Below, piece after piece: positions 17,420-25,103 of a DNA stretch of 64,000 bases. Under the pieces are notes generated by a model, which was not told the DNA's origin, ran no database searches, and saw nothing but the letters and a program-made list of their open reading frames with translations. The stretch is from assembly GCA_017394865.1 (NCBI GenBank), contig JAFPWT010000009.1, positions 1 to 64,000 of the forward strand, read 5' to 3'. Each line of letters starts with the position of its first letter. Position 1 is the first letter of the stretch. Both the position numbers and the translations under genes were made by a program. This DNA comes from Bacteroidales bacterium. GTDB taxonomy: Bacteria; Bacteroidota; Bacteroidia; Bacteroidales; F082.

Positions 17420-18229
17420 ATGAAACGTACCCTTATTTTTTCAGTTTTGAGCATGGCACTCATGATGTTTTGCCAGAGTGCTTTTGCCTACGACTACTAT
17501 GTCAATGGCATTTATTATCGCAAAGCTACAGCACAAGTTCCTGGAGGAGGTTGTGGCGAAACCTACCTTATTGTTGTCAACGATGACTATGAAAACACTT
17601 ACTCAGGCGATATCGTCGTTCCTGAGACAGAAACCATCAATGGTCAACCCTACAATGTCAAATACATCGCTAGCGAAGCTTTCTATGGCTGTCTCAACCT
17701 TACCAGCGTTACCTTACCCAACACGATTGTGAACATCGGTTTCCATTCGTTCGCCGAATGCCCTCTTTTGGAAGAAATTGTAATCCCCGCCAACATACAA
17801 CAAATCAATTCGAACGCCTTCAGCTACTGTGAAAGGCTCAATTACATCTACATCCTTAAAGAGGAGCCTTTCTTCCTGTGGGACGATGCTTTTTCCGACA
17901 TCAATGACCACGTACAGATTATAGTACCTTGCAACTGCATTGAAGCCTTCGAAGCTTCTGAAGAATGGCAAGGCATCCAACTCTATGACGATTGCGGCCA
18001 TGTCGGTCTCGCAGAAACCGAAAACACCACTTTGGAGGTTTATCCCAATCCTGCTTCAGAAACGCTCACTATCGAAGCCGAAGGCCTGGTGACCATTGTC
18101 GATGAAATGGGACGAATTGTGAAAACCCTGTTTGTGGATCAGAAAAAGAGCATTGATTTGCAAGGCCTTTCCAACGGTATTTACTTTGTGAAAGTTGGGA
18201 ACGAGGTGAAGAAGGTCTTGGTCAAGTAA
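17420..18229 (+). CDS. BspA-type leucine-rich-repeat protein with T9SS sorting domain
   Basis: 269 residues from the ATG at 17420, which gives a clean signal peptide ending SAFA (about 22). Residues of about 85-160 form BspA-like (LRR_5) repeats such as AFYGCLNLTSVTLPNTI and AFSYCERLNYIYI. A T9SS type A domain ends the protein (VYPNPASETLTIEAEG ... GIYFVKVG). Such proteins are exposed at the surface and often bind host or dietary macromolecules. It is divergent from the sigma-factor operon and could be one of its targets. Confidence 0.8.
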   Translation: MKRTLIFSVLSMALMMFCQSAFAYDYYVNGIYYRKATAQVPGGGCGETYLIVVNDDYENTYSGDIVVPETETINGQPYNVKYIASEAFYGCLNLTSVTLPNTIVNIGFHSFAECPLLEEIVIPANIQQINSNAFSYCERLNYIYILKEEPFFLWDDAFSDINDHVQIIVPCNCIEAFEASEEWQGIQLYDDCGHVGLAETENTTLEVYPNPASETLTIEAEGLVTIVDEMGRIVKTLFVDQKKSIDLQGLSNGIYFVKVGNEVKKVLVK

Positions 18230-18249
18230 ATGACATCTACTAGATCCGT

Positions 18250-18293
18250 CGTTTCTCTACTTAAGCATCGTTTCTTTACTTAAGCATCGTTTC
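18250..18293. repeat. 19-bp tandem repeat across the glutathione peroxidase stop codon
   Basis: Two copies of a 19-bp unit (18250-18268 and 18269-18287, one difference) and a 6-bp partial third copy. The repeat duplicates the last codons and the stop region of the gene, so it was a local slippage event. Confidence 0.7.
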
Positions 18294-18899
18294 GATATCA
18301 GCTTCCATCTCCTCAGGCTTGGCCACTGGTGCGAAACGCTTGATGATACTGCCGTCCTTCGAGATGAGGAACTTGGTGAAGTTCCAACGCACGCCGCCTT
18401 CTTCGCGTCCCTCAGCCTTGCTCAGGCTATCCACCAATTTCATCGTTGCCTTGTCTTTTAACCCATGGACTTCTTCGGTAGGCACTTGTTGGGTCAGGTA
18501 CTTGAAGATAGGATGGGCGTTCTCACCAAAGACCTCGATCTTCTTCATCAGTGGGAAAGTGACGCCGTGGTTGAGACGGCAGAACTCGGCAATCTCCTCG
18601 TCAGAGCCTGGTTCCTGGTGTTTGAATTGGTCGCAGGGGAAGCCCAAAATCACAAAACCTTGGTCTTGGTATTTCTTGTAGAGGGCTTCCAAGCCGTCAT
18701 ATTGAGGCGTGAAACCGCACTTCGAGGCGGTGTTGACAATCATGAGGACTTTGCCTTTATATTGTGACATGTCCACTTCTTCGCCCTTGTTGTTCAGGGC
18801 CTTAAAGTCATAAATCGTAGCCATTTCTTTAGTGTTTTGTGCATGGACCGTCATAAACGCAAGCAACATGACGGCCATGCTGATAAACCTTTTTTTCAC
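18276..18899 (-). CDS. Glutathione-peroxidase-family thiol peroxidase, exported
   Basis: 207 residues from a GTG at 18899, five bases after the ferritin-like gene; this start gives a signal peptide (MKKRFISMAVMLLAF, cut near residue 20). The active-site cysteine is Cys61 in NTASKCGFT, with the FPCDQF and VRWNFTKF blocks of the family. It has Cys instead of selenocysteine, so it probably uses thioredoxin-like donors to reduce peroxides in the periplasm. It is the last gene of the OhrR-like regulator operon. A 19-bp duplication spans its stop codon. Confidence 0.85.
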   Translation of the reverse strand: MKKRFISMAVMLLAFMTVHAQNTKEMATIYDFKALNNKGEEVDMSQYKGKVLMIVNTASKCGFTPQYDGLEALYKKYQDQGFVILGFPCDQFKHQEPGSDEEIAEFCRLNHGVTFPLMKKIEVFGENAHPIFKYLTQQVPTEEVHGLKDKATMKLVDSLSKAEGREEGGVRWNFTKFLISKDGSIIKRFAPVAKPEEMEADIETMLK

Positions 18900-18904
18900 G
18901 ACAA

Positions 18905-19366
18905 TTACATCATTTCGATGAGGAAATTCTCATAACCGACTTTGTCGATGTAGTTGAGGTACTGTCTTTCCCAATCCATGTGAGCCTTCTCGCCTTCGAT
19001 CCATTTATAAATCAGTTTCTGAGTGATATAGTCATCGTCGAAGGCAGCGGCCAACTTACTCATTTCCTCAATAGCCTTGGGTTGATAATCCGACTCAATC
19101 TGCTGTTTCGGGTCGTCATAGAACGGGAATTCCATGGTCTTCATGGCCTCTTGCAGGTCGGCTGGCTTGCAACCGAGTTCCACAAGGCGGTTGAGCACCT
19201 CTTCTGCTTCGTCCCATTCTTCTTCGGCTTCCTCTTTCCACTTGTCGGCGAGTTTGTTCCAACCGTTGAAGCGGTCATAAGCCGAGAAGGCGAAATGTTG
19301 TTTGCTGTTTCCAAACCAGGCAGCTCCTAACAGAGCAAATCCTTTTAATGCTTCTTCTTTTGTCAT
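18905..19366 (-). CDS. Ferritin-like (bacterioferritin-related) protein
   Basis: 153 residues, mainly helical. The block KLADKWKEEAEEEWDEAEEVLNRLVELGCKP follows the bacterioferritin helix that carries the diiron glutamates, and a later EKAHMDWERQYL helix supplies further ligands. It probably stores or detoxifies iron, which fits its place between a peroxide-sensing regulator and a glutathione peroxidase. It is shorter and more divergent than true bacterioferritin. Confidence 0.65.
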   Translation of the reverse strand: MTKEEALKGFALLGAAWFGNSKQHFAFSAYDRFNGWNKLADKWKEEAEEEWDEAEEVLNRLVELGCKPADLQEAMKTMEFPFYDDPKQQIESDYQPKAIEEMSKLAAAFDDDYITQKLIYKWIEGEKAHMDWERQYLNYIDKVGYENFLIEMM

Positions 19367-19385
19367 AGCTTTAAGATTTTAATTG

Positions 19386-19844
19386 TTATTTGTTGTGTGT
19401 TGTATGTTTTAGTCCTTCAATAAGTTTGTCGAGTGTAGGAATCATTTGCATAATCTCTTCAGCAGACCCTGCGTTTTTGATGATATCGGCACTCAAACAC
19501 TCAGGGATATGTTTGGCTTGTTCGCGCATTTCAACCCCTTTTTCCGTCAATGAAACAATGCGCTGACGCGAATCTTCTTTCCCCTTCGTGCGTTTGATCC
19601 ATCCAGCCTTCTCCATGCGTTGCAGCAACGGGGTAACGGTATTGGTTTCAAGCAGCAACTTATGTGCAATATCATTCACCGGCTGTTTGTCCTGCTCCCA
19701 CAACACCAGCATCACCAAGTATTGCGGATAAGTGAGGCCCAAGGGGTCAAGATAGGGATGATAGGCCCCCATGGTGAGACGTGCTGCCGTGTAGAGGCGG
19801 AAGCAGACTTGGTTTTCGAGTTTCAATTGTTCGTAAGCCATCAT
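19386..19844 (-). CDS. MarR/OhrR-type peroxide-sensing repressor
   Basis: About 152 residues; start at 19844 or the adjacent ATG at 19841. The N-terminus has LENQVCFRLYTAARL followed by YPQYLVMLVLWE, which is the OhrR pattern. The conserved reactive cysteine is Cys14 (Cys13 from the second ATG), which in OhrR is oxidised by organic peroxide and releases DNA. The winged helix lies at about 55-105. It leads an operon with the ferritin-like and glutathione peroxidase genes. Upstream are a TAATTTTGC promoter element (19865-19873) and a palindrome (19887-19902), so it probably represses itself. Confidence 0.85.
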   Translation of the reverse strand: MMAYEQLKLENQVCFRLYTAARLTMGAYHPYLDPLGLTYPQYLVMLVLWEQDKQPVNDIAHKLLLETNTVTPLLQRMEKAGWIKRTKGKEDSRQRIVSLTEKGVEMREQAKHIPECLSADIIKNAGSAEEIMQMIPTLDKLIEGLKHTTHNK

Positions 19845-19864
19845 TAATTTATATCGTTCACGAT

Positions 19865-19902
19865 GCAAAATTACAAATAATATTTTATATCGCAAGCGAT
19901 AT
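19865..19902 (-). promoter_or_regulatory. Promoter and palindromic operator candidate of the OhrR-like operon
   Basis: TAATTTTGC (19865-19873, minus) is the -7 element. A 16-bp palindrome, ATATCGC-AA-GCGATAT, at 19887-19902 covers the -33 side. A weaker ATCG-4-CGAT motif lies just after the promoter at about 19853. The spacing suits repression by a MarR-type dimer. Confidence 0.6.
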
Positions 19903-19986
19903 TTCATTTTTTTTGAAATTTTTTTTGAGACCGGTGAGGGTGTTCCCCTAAAACTATAGGACGGACATCGCCTCAAACAGCTGATT

Positions 19987-20307
19987 TCAAGTGAATTCTT
20001 TCTTTCCTCCGGGGAAGAAGCGTGGAACGCTTTGGCAATACTTTTCGTATTCAGGGTATTTTCCACCACTGATTTCCTCGGCCAGCGACGAACTGCCCTG
20101 GAACAAAACGACCAACAGCAGCGCACCAATCACGCTCCAATTGACAATGCCCATGCCCGCACCAATGGAGAACAAGTAGAAGGAAGCCCAAATGGACTGT
20201 TCACCGAAATAGTTGGGATGGCGGCTCCGTCCCCAAAGGCCAGTGGTATTGAATCCTTTATTATAAGGTGTATATAGGCCCCTTTGCGGGCGAAGTTGAT
20301 GTTTCAT
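19987..20307 (-). pseudogene. C-terminal half of a DUF1295 (steroid 5-alpha-reductase-like) protein
   Basis: The readable 106 residues match only the C-terminal half of DUF1295 membrane proteins: the block GLWGRSRHPNYFGEQSIWAS, two membrane helices, and the end GGKYPEYEKYCQSVPRFFPG. An in-frame TAA lies four codons upstream of the first ATG, and the missing N-terminal half (usually over 100 residues with several helices) is not found to the right. I treat it as a 5-prime truncated gene. Confidence 0.7.
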
Positions 20308-20479
20308 TCGGATCGGAATTTAAAGGTGCACAGATAAGGATTTAATAGACTTTCAAAGCCTCATGGCTTTCAGTACTTGTTCTTTTGCTTCCTTATTTTA
20401 ACTATCTAGGTGAATGACATTGTGGCAAAGATAATCATTTTTCCTCTATCTTTACAGCCTTGTTAACAACCCATCAAAA
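20308..20479. other. Intergenic stretch
   Basis: Holds no gene I can support. A weak TATCTTTAC at about 20445 may be the promoter of the esterase-like gene that begins at 20480. Confidence 0.4.
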
Positions 20480-21124
20480 ATGATCCTCTTCAAGCAAGAT
20501 ACTGACAAGATTTGCTACATGATCCTACCCGAAGGAATCAAGGGGGATTTGTTTGATGGATTGAAAGGTTTGTCGGAACATTACAGTGTTTCCATAGCCG
20601 TAATAGACGCCGTCAACTGGAACGACGACTTGACTCCATGGCCTGCGAAGGGCGTATTCAAAAAAGCCAAACCTTTTGGAGGGAGATCTGCATCTTTCCT
20701 TGAAAAACTGGCAAACGAAATCATTCCAAAAACTGAAGCGGAATTAGGGATCAATAATGCCGAGCGATCCCTCCTAGGGGTATCATTGTCGGGATTGTTT
20801 GCGGTATGGTCTGCTTTCAACACCGATACTTTCACCAACATTATCTGCCTATCTGGGTCGCTATGGTATGATGGATTCACGGATTGGATGAAAGGACAAA
20901 CACCGTCGCATCAGCTGAAAAAGGTTTGCCTACTCCTGGGTGAAAAAGAGAAGAATGCCAAAGAAAAGCGCATGGCTTCAGTAGAAGAGCAAACTATAGC
21001 TGCTGCCGGCATTTTGAAAACGGGAAGTCAAGCCATCGTCACCTTTGAATTGGTCGAAGGGACACACTTCTCACCCATATTGCCGAGGCTGGAGCGCGCT
21101 TTCGACATTATATTTGGAATGTAA
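20480..21124 (+). CDS. Alpha/beta-hydrolase-fold protein (putative esterase)
   Basis: 214 residues without a signal peptide, so cytoplasmic. GVSLSGLFAVW (about 99-109) is a nucleophile elbow of the esterase-D/Fes-like group, with Ser101 or Ser103 as the nucleophile. An EGTHFSP near the C-terminus would hold the catalytic histidine. The family includes siderophore esterases and general carboxylesterases. No neighbour suggests a substrate. Confidence 0.7.
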   Translation: MILFKQDTDKICYMILPEGIKGDLFDGLKGLSEHYSVSIAVIDAVNWNDDLTPWPAKGVFKKAKPFGGRSASFLEKLANEIIPKTEAELGINNAERSLLGVSLSGLFAVWSAFNTDTFTNIICLSGSLWYDGFTDWMKGQTPSHQLKKVCLLLGEKEKNAKEKRMASVEEQTIAAAGILKTGSQAIVTFELVEGTHFSPILPRLERAFDIIFGM

Positions 21125-21272
21125 TATGAAGGCAAGTTTTGCCCACAAGGGTGTCTCATACCGCTGTCAATTACAATGTTATTTGACGGCGAGTATAGAA
21201 GATTATTCAATACCGCAGACGAAAAACCGGAAAAAGTTACTAACGATGTTTTGTCGGTAAGAAGAAGTTTTC

Positions 21273-21281
21273 TATTTTTGC
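21273..21281 (+). promoter_or_regulatory. -7 promoter element of the first ATPase gene
   Basis: TATTTTTGC, 47 bases before the ATG at 21329. Two copies of TCGCAAAAAT lie between it and the gene. Confidence 0.5.
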
Positions 21282-21328
21282 ATTACACTTCGCAAAAATG
21301 CAATAATCGCAAAAATACGAAATAGGCA

Positions 21329-22585
21329 ATGGAAATAAAACGCGACAAATACCTCAACCGCCTGGTCGCTCACCAAGGAAACCAGCGGGTCAAGATCATA
21401 ACCGGAATACGCCGCTCCGGAAAGTCCTATTTGTTGTTCCGACTGTTCAAGCAACACCTTTTGGATGCCGGTGTAAAACCGACCCACATCATCGAGATCC
21501 AACTGGACGACCGCGTCAACAAGGAATTGAGGGACCCGGACAACTGCCTAGCTTACATCAGGAAGCGCGTGAAAGACGACAAGCCCTATTATCTGCTCAT
21601 CGATGAGGTGCAGTTGATGACCGAATTTGAGGATGTACTGAATTCATGCCTTCACATCAGCAATCTCGACACCTATGTGACTGGGTCAAACTCCCGGTTC
21701 CTGTCAACCGACATCATCACTGAATTCCGCGGCCGTGGGGACGAGATCTATCTGCGTCCTCTCAGTTTCAGCGAATTCGCGACCACCTGTCCGGCTCTCG
21801 ACTTCGATGCGGCATGGCTCCAATACATCACATATGGGGGGCTGCCTTATTGCGCGCTGCTGCCGACCGCCGAGGAAAAAGCCAGTTATCTGACTCGTCT
21901 GTTCGAGGAAGTCTATGTCCGCGACATCATGGAACGCCGCGACATCCAGCATCCCAACCAGATGGAACAGCTGATGAACATCATTTCTTCAGGCATAGGC
22001 TCGCTGACAAACCCAAAGAAACTGGAAAACGCCTTCGTGAGCATGGGAGGAGAAAGGCTTTCGGACAGGACCATCAAGCAATATCTGGACCACCTCACCG
22101 ACGCCTTCATCATTGAACGCGCCGACAGGTACGACATCAAAGGGAAGAAATACATCTCCACTCCCTCGAAGTACTATTTCACCGATACCGGGCTTCGCAA
22201 CGCCCGCATCAATTTCCGCCAGCTGGAAGAAACCCATCTGATGGAAAATGTCATTTACAACGAGTTGTGCGGAAGAGGGTTTTCCGTCGATGTCGGAGTG
22301 GTCGAGGTCAACGAGAGACAATCTGACGGGAAATATGCGCGGAAGCAACTGGAGGTTGACTTCGTATGCAACAAGGCAGACGAACGCATCTACATCCAAT
22401 CAGCGTTCTCCCTCCCTACCCTTGAGAAAAGACGGCAAGAGGAAAGGCCCTTCGCATCCGTGGACGATTCCTTCCGCAAGGTAATCATCACAGCGGACAA
22501 GGTCATGAAACACCGCGACGAGCAAGGGGTACTAATCGTGGGTTTGCAAGAATTCCTGTTGAATCACGAGTCAGCTTTCATTTAG
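21329..22585 (+). CDS. AAA_14/DUF4143 ATP-binding protein
   Basis: 418 residues. Walker A is TGIRRSGKSYL (near 28-38), Walker B is LLIDEVQLM (near 89-97), followed by the sensor-like YVTGSNSRFLS. The C-terminal third is the DUF4143 domain with a PD-(D/E)XK-like EVDFVCNK. This family is very abundant and highly variable in Bacteroidota. Its function is not established. It is followed by the hairpin at 22624 and a dispersed repeat, exactly as the ATPase gene at 23167. Confidence 0.85.
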   Translation: MEIKRDKYLNRLVAHQGNQRVKIITGIRRSGKSYLLFRLFKQHLLDAGVKPTHIIEIQLDDRVNKELRDPDNCLAYIRKRVKDDKPYYLLIDEVQLMTEFEDVLNSCLHISNLDTYVTGSNSRFLSTDIITEFRGRGDEIYLRPLSFSEFATTCPALDFDAAWLQYITYGGLPYCALLPTAEEKASYLTRLFEEVYVRDIMERRDIQHPNQMEQLMNIISSGIGSLTNPKKLENAFVSMGGERLSDRTIKQYLDHLTDAFIIERADRYDIKGKKYISTPSKYYFTDTGLRNARINFRQLEETHLMENVIYNELCGRGFSVDVGVVEVNERQSDGKYARKQLEVDFVCNKADERIYIQSAFSLPTLEKRRQEERPFASVDDSFRKVIITADKVMKHRDEQGVLIVGLQEFLLNHESAFI

Positions 22586-22623
22586 ACCACCGACATTCAC
22601 ATTCAAAAAAAACCTGGAAGTAA

Positions 22624-22652
22624 GAATGCCGGCCTGTAATGGGCTGGCATTC
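22624..22652. repeat. ATPase-linked hairpin, copy 1
   Basis: Arms starting GAATGCC and ending GGCATTC form a stem of about ten pairs with one bulge. The same hairpin, nearly identical, follows the ATPase gene at 24608. There is no U-run, so it may be an RNA-processing signal or a repeat rather than a classic terminator. Confidence 0.65.
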
Positions 22653-22704
22653 AACATAAACAGGCGACTGACTTTCACAAGGGAGCCGCCTAGTTGGTCG
22701 AGAT

Positions 22705-22853
22705 CCATGCAAAATCATGCAATTTCATCGAAAAATAAGTTAACCTAACTTTTCGCATTAAACACATTCATTACCAATGACTTACAAAAATTTCCGTGCA
22801 ATTACTTCATCGTAGAAAAAAAGGAGTAATTATGTACAACTTTAGGTTAGCTT
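22705..22853. repeat. Dispersed repeat, left module (copy A)
   Basis: About 149 bp beginning CCATGCAAAATCATGCA and containing AATAAGTTAACCTAAC. Nearly identical to 44104-44250. It lacks the terminator hairpin and the right module found in the long copies. Confidence 0.85.
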
Positions 22854-22903
22854 TAATTTACATTTTTTTACAGATTTTTACACCATGTTCTTTAAGTAAC
22901 AAA

Positions 22904-22956
22904 CGGGTGAACAGAATTTGGCCAAACGGGTGATTGATTTCTAGCCAAATGGGTGA
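22904..22956. repeat. 23-bp tandem repeats upstream of the second ATPase gene
   Basis: CGGGTGA or TGGGTGA begins at 22904, 22927 and 22950, exactly 23 bases apart, and each is preceded by CAAA. The rest of this intergenic stretch (22957-23166) holds a 52-bp duplication and the promoter. Confidence 0.8.
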
Positions 22957-23054
22957 ACTTAAAGAAAAGAAACGTTTCGCAAGCCTTGCAAGGCCGGGGA
23001 TTATAGTTTAAAATGCGAGAAGATTCTACGCCAAAACATATCGGAAAATTTTGA

Positions 23055-23121
23055 TTTTGGCGATTTATCAGATTTATCTTTGACCATTTTTATTAATTTT
23101 TGATTGTTTTGGCGATTTATC
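23055..23121. repeat. 52-bp-spaced duplication in the ATPase promoter region
   Basis: TTTTGGCGATTTATC occurs at 23055-23069 and 23107-23121. Each copy is followed by a TATCTTTG-like box, so the promoter region appears duplicated. Only the second box has a complete TAnnTTTGC. Confidence 0.6.
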
Positions 23122-23134
23122 CAAATGAAATACA

Positions 23135-23143
23135 TATCTTTGC
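23135..23143 (+). promoter_or_regulatory. -7 promoter element deciding the second ATPase start
   Basis: TATCTTTGC lies 23 bases before the ATG at 23167 and rules out the earlier in-frame ATG at 23104. Confidence 0.6.
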
Positions 23144-23166
23144 CATCACAATCAAACAGTATCATT

Positions 23167-24585
23167 ATGGACAAGGATTTTATCGGAAGAGAGCAGGAAA
23201 TAAAGCTATTGCTGGACATCAAGGATTCCGGGAAAGCTGAATTCGTTGCGGTTTACGGACGACGACGCGTAGGCAAAACCTATTTGATACAGCAGTTCTT
23301 CAACAACAGTTTCGCATTCACCGCAACCGGCATCATCGAAGGCACACGAGAGGAAGAGCTTTTTGCTTTCACAAGCGCCATGATTGGCATCGGCTATTCG
23401 GGTCGCCAACCCAAAACGTGGCTCGAGGCCTTCGAAGCGCTCAAATCAGTTCTGGACAAGCAGCCACGCAAGGGCCGGCAGGTCATCTACATCGACGAAC
23501 TCCCCTGCTTCGACACCCCGAAATCGGGCTTTGTTCGGGCCCTGGGGCATTTCTGGAACACCTGGGCTTCGCTGCGAAAGGATGTCATCCTCGTCGTCTG
23601 TGGATCCGCCACCTCGTGGATGATTGAGAACATCGTCAACGACCACGGAGGCCTCCACGACCGCACCACCCACACCCTCTATCTCAGGCAGTTCACGCTA
23701 GCCGAAACCGAGACTTACCTAAAATCCAGGAAAATACATTGGCCACGCCAGACCATAACAGAGACCTACATGATACTTGGAGGCATACCCTACTATCTCA
23801 GCCTGCTCAGTCCGCAGGAAAGCCTCGCCCAGAACATTGACAGGCTCTATTTCCGCAAAAACTCAGAGCTGGGACAGGAATACCGCCGCCTCTATGCCTC
23901 GCTGTTCAAATCGCCCGACCCCTACATCCGCATTGTCGAGGCGCTTGGCAGAAACAAGCAGGGCCTCACGCGAGGCGAGATTGCCGAAAACCTGAAAATC
24001 TCGTCAAACGGCACGCTGAGCAAGCAACTCGAAAACCTGGAGTACTGCGACATCATCCGCCGTTATGTGACCAAGGTGGGCGGCAAGCCCAAAACCAACG
24101 AAGCCTATTTCCAATTGGTTGACCTCTTCACGCTTTTCCACCTCACCTTCTCAAAGAAGCTAACCACCGAAGACTATTGGGAGCAGCACCTCAACACGCC
24201 TGTCGTCAACACCTGGCTAGGACTTGCCTTCGAGCATGTCTGCATGGTTCATGTCGGTCAAATACGACATGCTCTTGGTCTTGATCGAATTGCTGTTGAA
24301 TACTACTCATGGCGCAGCTCCACTCAACCTAAAGCCCAAGTCGATATGATTATTGAACGTGCCGACCGGCTCATCAACCTTTGCGAGATCAAATATACCC
24401 AGTCCGAATACGTCATCACTGCCGAAGAGGACCAGAAATTCCGCAGCCGCACGGCAGCCTTCACACGTGAAACCAAGACCAAGTACGGCATCCTGCCCAC
24501 TTGGATCACCACTTACGGTCTCTTTAAAAACGAGTATTCATCTGCCGTCCAATATCAAGTGCTGATGGATGATCTGTTTAACTGA
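23167..24585 (+). CDS. ATPase_2/DUF234-type ATP-binding protein
   Basis: 472 residues from the ATG at 23167. The N-terminus (FIGREQEIKLL) is typical of the archaeal-ATPase family. Walker A is GRRRVGKTYLI (near 31-41) and Walker B is VIYIDELPCF (near 107-116). A winged-helix-like segment (about 260-320) and a C-terminal DUF234 nuclease-like region (VDMIIERADRLINLCEIKYT) follow. The role of this group is unknown. It lies between two copies of the dispersed repeat. Confidence 0.85.
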   Translation: MDKDFIGREQEIKLLLDIKDSGKAEFVAVYGRRRVGKTYLIQQFFNNSFAFTATGIIEGTREEELFAFTSAMIGIGYSGRQPKTWLEAFEALKSVLDKQPRKGRQVIYIDELPCFDTPKSGFVRALGHFWNTWASLRKDVILVVCGSATSWMIENIVNDHGGLHDRTTHTLYLRQFTLAETETYLKSRKIHWPRQTITETYMILGGIPYYLSLLSPQESLAQNIDRLYFRKNSELGQEYRRLYASLFKSPDPYIRIVEALGRNKQGLTRGEIAENLKISSNGTLSKQLENLEYCDIIRRYVTKVGGKPKTNEAYFQLVDLFTLFHLTFSKKLTTEDYWEQHLNTPVVNTWLGLAFEHVCMVHVGQIRHALGLDRIAVEYYSWRSSTQPKAQVDMIIERADRLINLCEIKYTQSEYVITAEEDQKFRSRTAAFTRETKTKYGILPTWITTYGLFKNEYSSAVQYQVLMDDLFN

Positions 24586-24607
24586 AATGAAAAAAGCTTA
24601 GAAGAAT

Positions 24608-24635
24608 GAATGCCAGCCTGTACGGGCTGGCATTC
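24608..24635. repeat. ATPase-linked hairpin, copy 2
   Basis: GAATGCCAGCC (24608-24618) and GGCTGGCATTC (24625-24635) pair perfectly over 11 positions. It lies 23 bases after the ATPase stop codon and matches the hairpin at 22624. Confidence 0.7.
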
Positions 24636-24680
24636 TGATTTATCATACTTCACTCTTCTTTGCTATATTCATCAAAATCT

Positions 24681-25053
24681 TCATCGAAAAATAAGTTAAC
24701 CTAACTTTTCGCATCAAACACACTCATTACCAACGCTTTACAAAGAAATTTCTCTAGTACTGTTCTTCCTGAAAAAACGTACCAAACTATGTTCAAATTT
24801 AGGTTAACTTATGTTTCCATTTAAGTTTATATTTTTAATTATTTGAACACAAAAAGGCTGTTAGTTAACCTAACAGCCTCCTTTATTCTACTGATAGTCA
24901 GTGTTTTAGTTGTTTAGTACTCATCTTCGTGGAAAATTAAAGGTAGTAGCTGATAATTAGCAAGTTATAAGCACTACGTTTAAATATTGGTCAACTTATA
25001 ATTGCATCGGTTTTGATGATTTTTTATCCAACAACGAAATAAGTTAACCTAGG
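24681..25053. repeat. Dispersed repeat, full-length copy B
   Basis: 373 bp. AATAAGTTAACCTA stands at both ends in the same orientation, and an inverted copy stands inside. The order is left module, hairpin (24856-24878), codons for FHEDEY plus stop on the minus strand (24914-24934), then the right module. The last part resembles the 3-prime end of the DUF2795 gene at 52119. The repeat ends 25 bases before the -7 element of the patatin gene. Confidence 0.85.
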
Positions 25054-25077
25054 CGGTTTTGCTCACGCATTTATCCT

Positions 25078-25086
25078 TATCTTTGC
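25078..25086 (+). promoter_or_regulatory. -7 promoter element of the patatin gene
   Basis: TATCTTTGC, 17 bases before the ATG at 25104. It excludes the earlier in-frame ATG at 25059. The -33 region falls on the right end of repeat copy B. Confidence 0.6.
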
Positions 25087-25103
25087 AAAAAACCGAATTG
25101 TCC

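Noticed and set aside
21329-24585. Anti-phage defence island
   Set aside because: Two ATPase genes alone, of families that are widespread and functionally unclear, are not sufficient; no nuclease, methylase, toxin-antitoxin pair or reverse transcriptase is next to them.
22705-25053. Insertion sequence or transposon with the ATPase gene as cargo
   Set aside because: No transposase, no inverted ends and no target duplication were seen; copies A and B also differ in length and in left module. The link of ATPase gene and repeat is kept as a finding, but not as a mobile element call.
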